Of a stretch of 5,846 nt of DNA, positions 5,506-5,846 are shown in pieces. The stretch spans positions 1-5,846 of the forward strand of contig JAKACS010000235.1 in NCBI GenBank assembly GCA_021821235.1, written 5' to 3'. Under the pieces are notes generated by a model. That model was not told the DNA's origin. It ran no database searches and saw only the letters and a list, made by a program, of their open reading frames with translations. A program made the translations under genes and the position numbers. How positions within the stretch are numbered: the stretch's first letter is position 1; each line of letters opens with the position of its first letter. The DNA is from Bacillota bacterium. GTDB lineage: Bacteria > Bacillota > Bacilli > Bacillales_B > DSM-18226.

Positions 5506-5546
5506 GAAAAAAGAAAAAAGAAGAGCGCCGAAATTTCAGCGCTCTT
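5506..5546 (-). terminator. Intrinsic terminator of the kamR-like gene, overlapping its stop codon
   Basis: Read on the minus strand, AAGAGCGC (within the last codons) pairs with GCGCTCTT in an 8-bp stem around a 10-nt loop, followed by a long T-rich tract (CTTTTTTCTTTTTTC). The TGA stop (5536-5538) lies in the loop. It ends the regulator transcript before the kamA promoter, so kamA depends on its own promoter. Confidence 0.88.
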
Positions 5547-5846
5547 TTACGATTAGATCGTATTTTTTCACCTTATATTGTAATGTTTGCCGCGGAACGT
5601 CAAGCAATTTCGCTGCTTGATTGATATTTCCTTTTGTTTCTTTTAACGCTTTTTCAATTAAATCTTTTTCCACTGCCGCTAAATTTGCTTTCAGGGAACT
5701 AGATTTTTCCATCAATGCCTGCGGTTGAACAGCCTTTTGTTTTAGCATCGGCGGTAAATCGGCGATCGTTAAATTGGCGTGATCGCTAAGATTCATCATA
5801 TATTCCATTGCATGTTTAAGTTCGCGGCCATTTCCCGGCCATGCGT
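5536..5846 (-). CDS. kamR: C-terminal part of a sigma-54-dependent activator (KamR/RocR type), cut by window edge
   Basis: About 102 C-terminal residues are visible; the gene continues past 5846, so the ATG at 5808 is internal. The first residues, AWPGNGRELKHAMEYMM, are the end of the AAA+ ATPase domain: WPGN.REL carries the sensor II arginine of NtrC-family enhancer-binding proteins. A short linker (LPPMLKQKAVQP...) follows. The last 45 residues are a Fis-type helix-turn-helix (VEKDLIEKALKETKGN, then INQAAKLLDVPRQTLQYKVKKYDL). The QTLQYK recognition helix resembles RocR-like activators of amino-acid catabolism in Bacillus. The central GAFTGA loop and any N-terminal PAS sensor lie outside the window. 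Because a perfect sigma-54 promoter and kamA lie directly downstream, I infer it activates kamA, hence the symbol; the family is certain and the gene name is less so. Confidence 0.85.
   Translation of the reverse strand, partial: AWPGNGRELKHAMEYMMNLSDHANLTIADLPPMLKQKAVQPQALMEKSSSLKANLAAVEKDLIEKALKETKGNINQAAKLLDVPRQTLQYKVKKYDLIVKER

Noticed and set aside
1..5846. CRISPR arrays, tRNA/rRNA genes, insertion sequences, attachment sites, riboswitches
   Set aside because: No spaced direct repeats, clover-leaf or rRNA motifs, transposase genes or terminal repeats were seen, and the leaders are too short for known riboswitches.

Overview
The window looks like ordinary chromosome from a Bacillaceae member (low-GC Firmicute). 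Support comes from strong AGGAGG-type ribosome binding sites, AT-rich spacers, U-tract terminators, and a gene order that, from memory, follows the Bacillus subtilis yodJ-deoD-yozD-yodN-yozE-yokU-kamA region. Nearly all genes are on the minus strand. Only two small genes are on the plus strand. I see no mobile element, CRISPR array, tRNA or rRNA, and no compositional break suggesting recent transfer.

Left part (1-1800): yodJ, a membrane-anchored VanY-type D,D-carboxypeptidase, and deoD, a hexameric-type purine nucleoside phosphorylase. Each has its own extended -10 promoter candidate, and an intrinsic terminator after deoD separates them. A 13-bp perfect palindrome overlaps the putative deoD promoter.

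Middle part (1800-2600): a small-gene zone. A 44-aa basic, His/Asn-rich plus-strand protein ends at a strong terminator and converges on yozD (57 aa, acidic, minus strand), which has a SigE-like -10 element upstream. A 55-aa single-pass membrane protein (plus strand) follows and converges on yodN with one base between the stop codons. In B. subtilis, as I recall, yodL and yodM occupy part of this interval. Here they are replaced by the two small genes.

Right part (2593-5846): yodN (two probable SH3-like barrels plus a helical tail) has its own TATAAT promoter candidate. Next is a compact operon kamA-yokU-yozE, read from right to left. Lysine 2,3-aminomutase overlaps by 8 nt the gene for a zinc-ribbon protein, which is followed by UPF0346 protein YozE and a terminator. 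Upstream of kamA is a textbook sigma-54 (SigL) -24/-12 promoter with exact GG-N10-GC spacing. Upstream of that is the terminated 3' end of a gene for a sigma-54 enhancer-binding protein (KamR/RocR type), cut by the window edge. The local logic is clear: the enhancer-binding protein most likely activates the adjacent SigL promoter to switch on lysine aminomutase (L-lysine to L-beta-lysine). That is a different control circuit from the SigE sporulation control I recall for the B. subtilis kamA operon.

Several starts need care. The longest open frames of yodJ, yodN and yokU all extend upstream of the start that the ribosome binding site, promoter position or gene overlap supports. I found no plainly new system. 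The best leads are the sigma-54/kamA switch with its coupled zinc-ribbon gene and the two uncharacterised small plus-strand genes.
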